NCBI GenBank assembly: GCA_002401855.1
Contig: NVUH01000011.1
Coordinates: forward strand, 23,291 to 87,290
Direction of reading: 5' to 3'
DNA length: 64,000 nt
DNA from: Hyphomicrobiales bacterium
GTDB lineage: Bacteria > Pseudomonadota > Alphaproteobacteria > Rhizobiales > OSC116
The position numbers and the translations under genes were made by a program. The notes below the pieces were generated by a model, which was not told the DNA's origin, ran no database searches, and saw nothing but the letters and a program-made list of their open reading frames with translations. Positions within the stretch are counted from its first letter, which is position 1. Each line of letters starts with the position of its first letter. This document shows positions 63,388 through 64,000 of the stretch, one piece after another.

Positions 63388-64000
63388 TTAAATGTTTGAC
63401 CAAAAAATCACGAGCCATGTTGATGCCATCGGGGGCAATGCCATGGGCGGTGCCTTGGCTGCTGTGGGTTATGACGTCAAAACCATTTTTGCTTAAGCCC
63501 TGTTCGGCCTCGGCCAAACTGCTATAGGGCACCACATCATCTTGTGTGCCATGCACCAATAATATTGGTGGTTTGGCGGTGGTTTCGGTGGCCAATTCGT
63601 CTATCGCGGTGAGGGCACCTGAAAAGCCGACAACGGCAGCTAAAGCTTGTTTGCGGCGCGGCGCAATGTAGAGCGCCATCATGGTGCCTTGTGAAAAACC
63701 AAACAGTGCGATGTCTTTATCTTCTATGCCATATTTGGCTTTTTGGGCATCGATGAATGCGTTTAAATGTGGGGCGGCCATTTGCGTGCCTTTTAATTTC
63801 TCTGCATAACTTAAGCTATAGAGGGGGAACCACTCATAGCCTGAAGGGCTGCCATCGCAAGCAAAAGGTGCGTTGGGGCTGACAAAGGCGGTGTGGGGTA
63901 ATGATTTGTAGATAGACTCGGTGAGTGAGATTAAATCATTGCCATTGGAGCCATAGCCGTGCAAAAATATAACCAGCTTGTTGATTTGTTCTTTTGGCTC
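63374..64000 (-). CDS. Carboxylesterase/phospholipase-type alpha/beta hydrolase (5' end beyond window)
   Basis: The last 208 residues of a YpfH/YeiG-like serine esterase are visible. It has an oxyanion-type opening VIFLHGYGSNGNDLI, the nucleophile elbow LFGFSQGTMMAL, aspartate in HGTQDDVVPY and histidine in QGTAHGIAPDG. The frame continues past the right edge, so the true start lies outside. Substrate unknown; the family includes small esterases and acyl-protein thioesterases. Confidence 0.88.
   Translation of the reverse strand, partial: EPKEQINKLVIFLHGYGSNGNDLISLTESIYKSLPHTAFVSPNAPFACDGSPSGYEWFPLYSLSYAEKLKGTQMAAPHLNAFIDAQKAKYGIEDKDIALFGFSQGTMMALYIAPRRKQALAAVVGFSGALTAIDELATETTAKPPILLVHGTQDDVVPYSSLAEAEQGLSKNGFDVITHSSQGTAHGIAPDGINMARDFLVKHLISDS

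Overview
The window is a chromosomal segment of an AT-leaning alphaproteobacterium. Markers for this are the Suv3-like helicase / S4-domain protein / 7Fe ferredoxin series, DnaJ-CobS-CobT, aroK-aroB-CorC, OhrR-Ohr, an xylA-xylB locus with XylF-type uptake, and a YcaQ-like glycosylase. The gene order is most like Hyphomicrobiales (Rhizobiales) and marine relatives. That placement is inference; there is no rRNA here to test it. Nearly everything reads as ordinary core or metabolic chromosome. I see no transposase, integron, phage module or CRISPR array.

Layout. 1-2207 (minus): Wza-Wzb-Wzc type exopolysaccharide export genes; wzc runs off the left edge. 2408-3247: an aldo/keto reductase, ending at a strong bidirectional terminator. 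3332-13391: a D-xylose module. xylB-xylA, a secreted FG-GAP/ASPIC protein and the transporter xylF-xylH-xylG run leftward; a LacI-family regulator and an aldose epimerase run rightward from the divergent control region. A frameshifted alpha/beta hydrolase follows. 13912-22089: an MFS exporter with a divergent GlxA-like AraC regulator, a TauE/SafE permease, and an RND efflux pump with its adaptor. 22190-26586: an HglS/YdcJ-like 2-oxoadipate enzyme, a YcaQ-like glycosylase, a histidine phosphatase, and the divergent ohr/ohrR pair. 26583-30636: a complete-looking molybdopterin operon (moaA, a moaC-moaB fusion, moeA, moaD, moaE) behind a structured leader that looks like a Moco riboswitch. 30917-35512: two tandem paralogous methyltransferases, a small membrane protein, a PiT transporter and an ArsM-type arsenite methyltransferase. 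35955-40124: ferredoxin, S4 protein and helicase. 41090-47473: a DUF3108 protein, ribosomal protein L28, a phytase-like esterase, CobT, CobS, DnaJ-like and BolA. 48040-54477: CorC-like protein, aroB, aroK, XerD, accA and an L,D-transpeptidase lipoprotein. 54726-64000: hemerythrin, DUF924, a FATP-type acyl-CoA synthetase, TusA, a Spx/YffB protein, a His-rich COG0523 GTPase, an EamA transporter, a D,D-carboxypeptidase, diacylglycerol kinase, tRNA-Leu(CAA), a YqaA protein, a DsbB-like protein and an esterase that runs off the right edge.

The most unusual DNA is a dispersed, mosaic, GC-rich palindromic element. It occurs as two units with clear terminal inverted repeats (35569-35939 and 40663-41012), one worn unit (47477-47805) and two fragments (47861-47960 and 58014-58076). 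Copies lie just behind the stop codons of host genes and carry no transposase. The next best leads are the moaA leader, the tandem methyltransferases beside the PiT/ArsM pair, the FG-GAP protein inside the xylose operon, and a matched operator in front of both ohr and ohrR.
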